From: Anaerolineae bacterium
GTDB taxonomy: Bacteria > Chloroflexota > Anaerolineae > B4-G1 > SLSP01
NCBI GenBank assembly: GCA_016928755.1
Contig: JAFGKB010000160.1
Location: 1 to 5,103, forward strand
Reading direction: 5' to 3'
DNA: 5,103 nt
This document shows positions 5,090-5,103 of this stretch, piece after piece (the stretch's first letter is position 1; every line of letters starts with the position of its first letter). The notes beneath the pieces are model-generated. The model saw only the letters and a list, made by a program, of their open reading frames with translations, ran no database searches and was not told the origin of the DNA. A program made the translations under genes and the position numbers.

Positions 5090-5103
5090 AAAACAAATCA
5101 CTA

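Noticed and set aside
5013..5103. Open plus-strand frame at the right edge (30 codons visible)
   Set aside because: No ribosome site precedes its ATG, and it runs through a perfect terminator-type hairpin, so it is more likely intergenic.
1..5103. CRISPR arrays, insertion sequences, tRNA or rRNA genes
   Set aside because: No regularly spaced repeats, transposase motifs, terminal inverted repeats or RNA-gene signatures were seen on either strand.

Overview
The window looks like a piece of a chromosomal carbohydrate-utilisation locus. The solute-binding lipoprotein has a lipobox followed by an Ala/Pro/Glu/Thr-rich linker, and base composition is moderate. With its LacI/GH65/CUT1 neighbours this most resembles Chloroflexota (Anaerolineae-type) genomes. 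That assignment is inference from protein style; no rRNA or other phylogenetic marker is present.

Most of the window (1-4433) is one minus-strand unit, read from right to left. It starts at a perfect sigma70-consensus promoter (TTGACA, 17 bp, TATAAT; 4405-4433). A LacI-family repressor follows (3284-4321), then a cytosolic glycoside hydrolase family 65 disaccharide phosphorylase (988-3147). Last is the N-terminal 285 residues of a CUT1-type sugar-binding lipoprotein (1-857), which runs off the left edge; its permease genes would be expected beyond that edge. Two palindromes sharing the core CTTAAACGTTTAAG lie at the predicted transcription start (4388-4401) and just before the repressor's ATG (4332-4351). 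They are textbook LacI-family operators with a central CpG, so the unit is very probably autorepressed and sugar-induced.

The likely logic is as follows. The lipoprotein captures an alpha-glucoside outside the cell and the ABC importer brings it in. The GH65 enzyme phosphorolyses it to beta-glucose 1-phosphate plus glucose (or another acceptor), and the repressor senses the sugar. The GH65 active-site loop suggests a kojibiose-phosphorylase-like rather than a classical maltose or trehalose phosphorylase, but the substrate is not settled by sequence. No beta-phosphoglucomutase gene is visible in the window.

The spacers of the operon hold a 33-nt imperfect hairpin between the repressor and GH65 (3182-3214) and a small hairpin across the GH65 stop codon (978-996). 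Neither has the T-tract of an intrinsic terminator on the coding strand.

To the right, a 306-bp intergenic region (4322-4627) separates this operon from a divergent plus-strand gene (4628-4984). That gene encodes a 118-residue protein of unknown function and has its own TATAAT box and Shine-Dalgarno sequence. The window ends with a strong 14-bp-stem hairpin (5056-5089). Its T-tract lies on the minus strand, so it probably terminates a convergent gene just outside the window.

Nothing here amounts to a clearly new system. The points most worth a second look are the twin in-phase operators, the GH65 specificity and the uncharacterised 118-residue protein.
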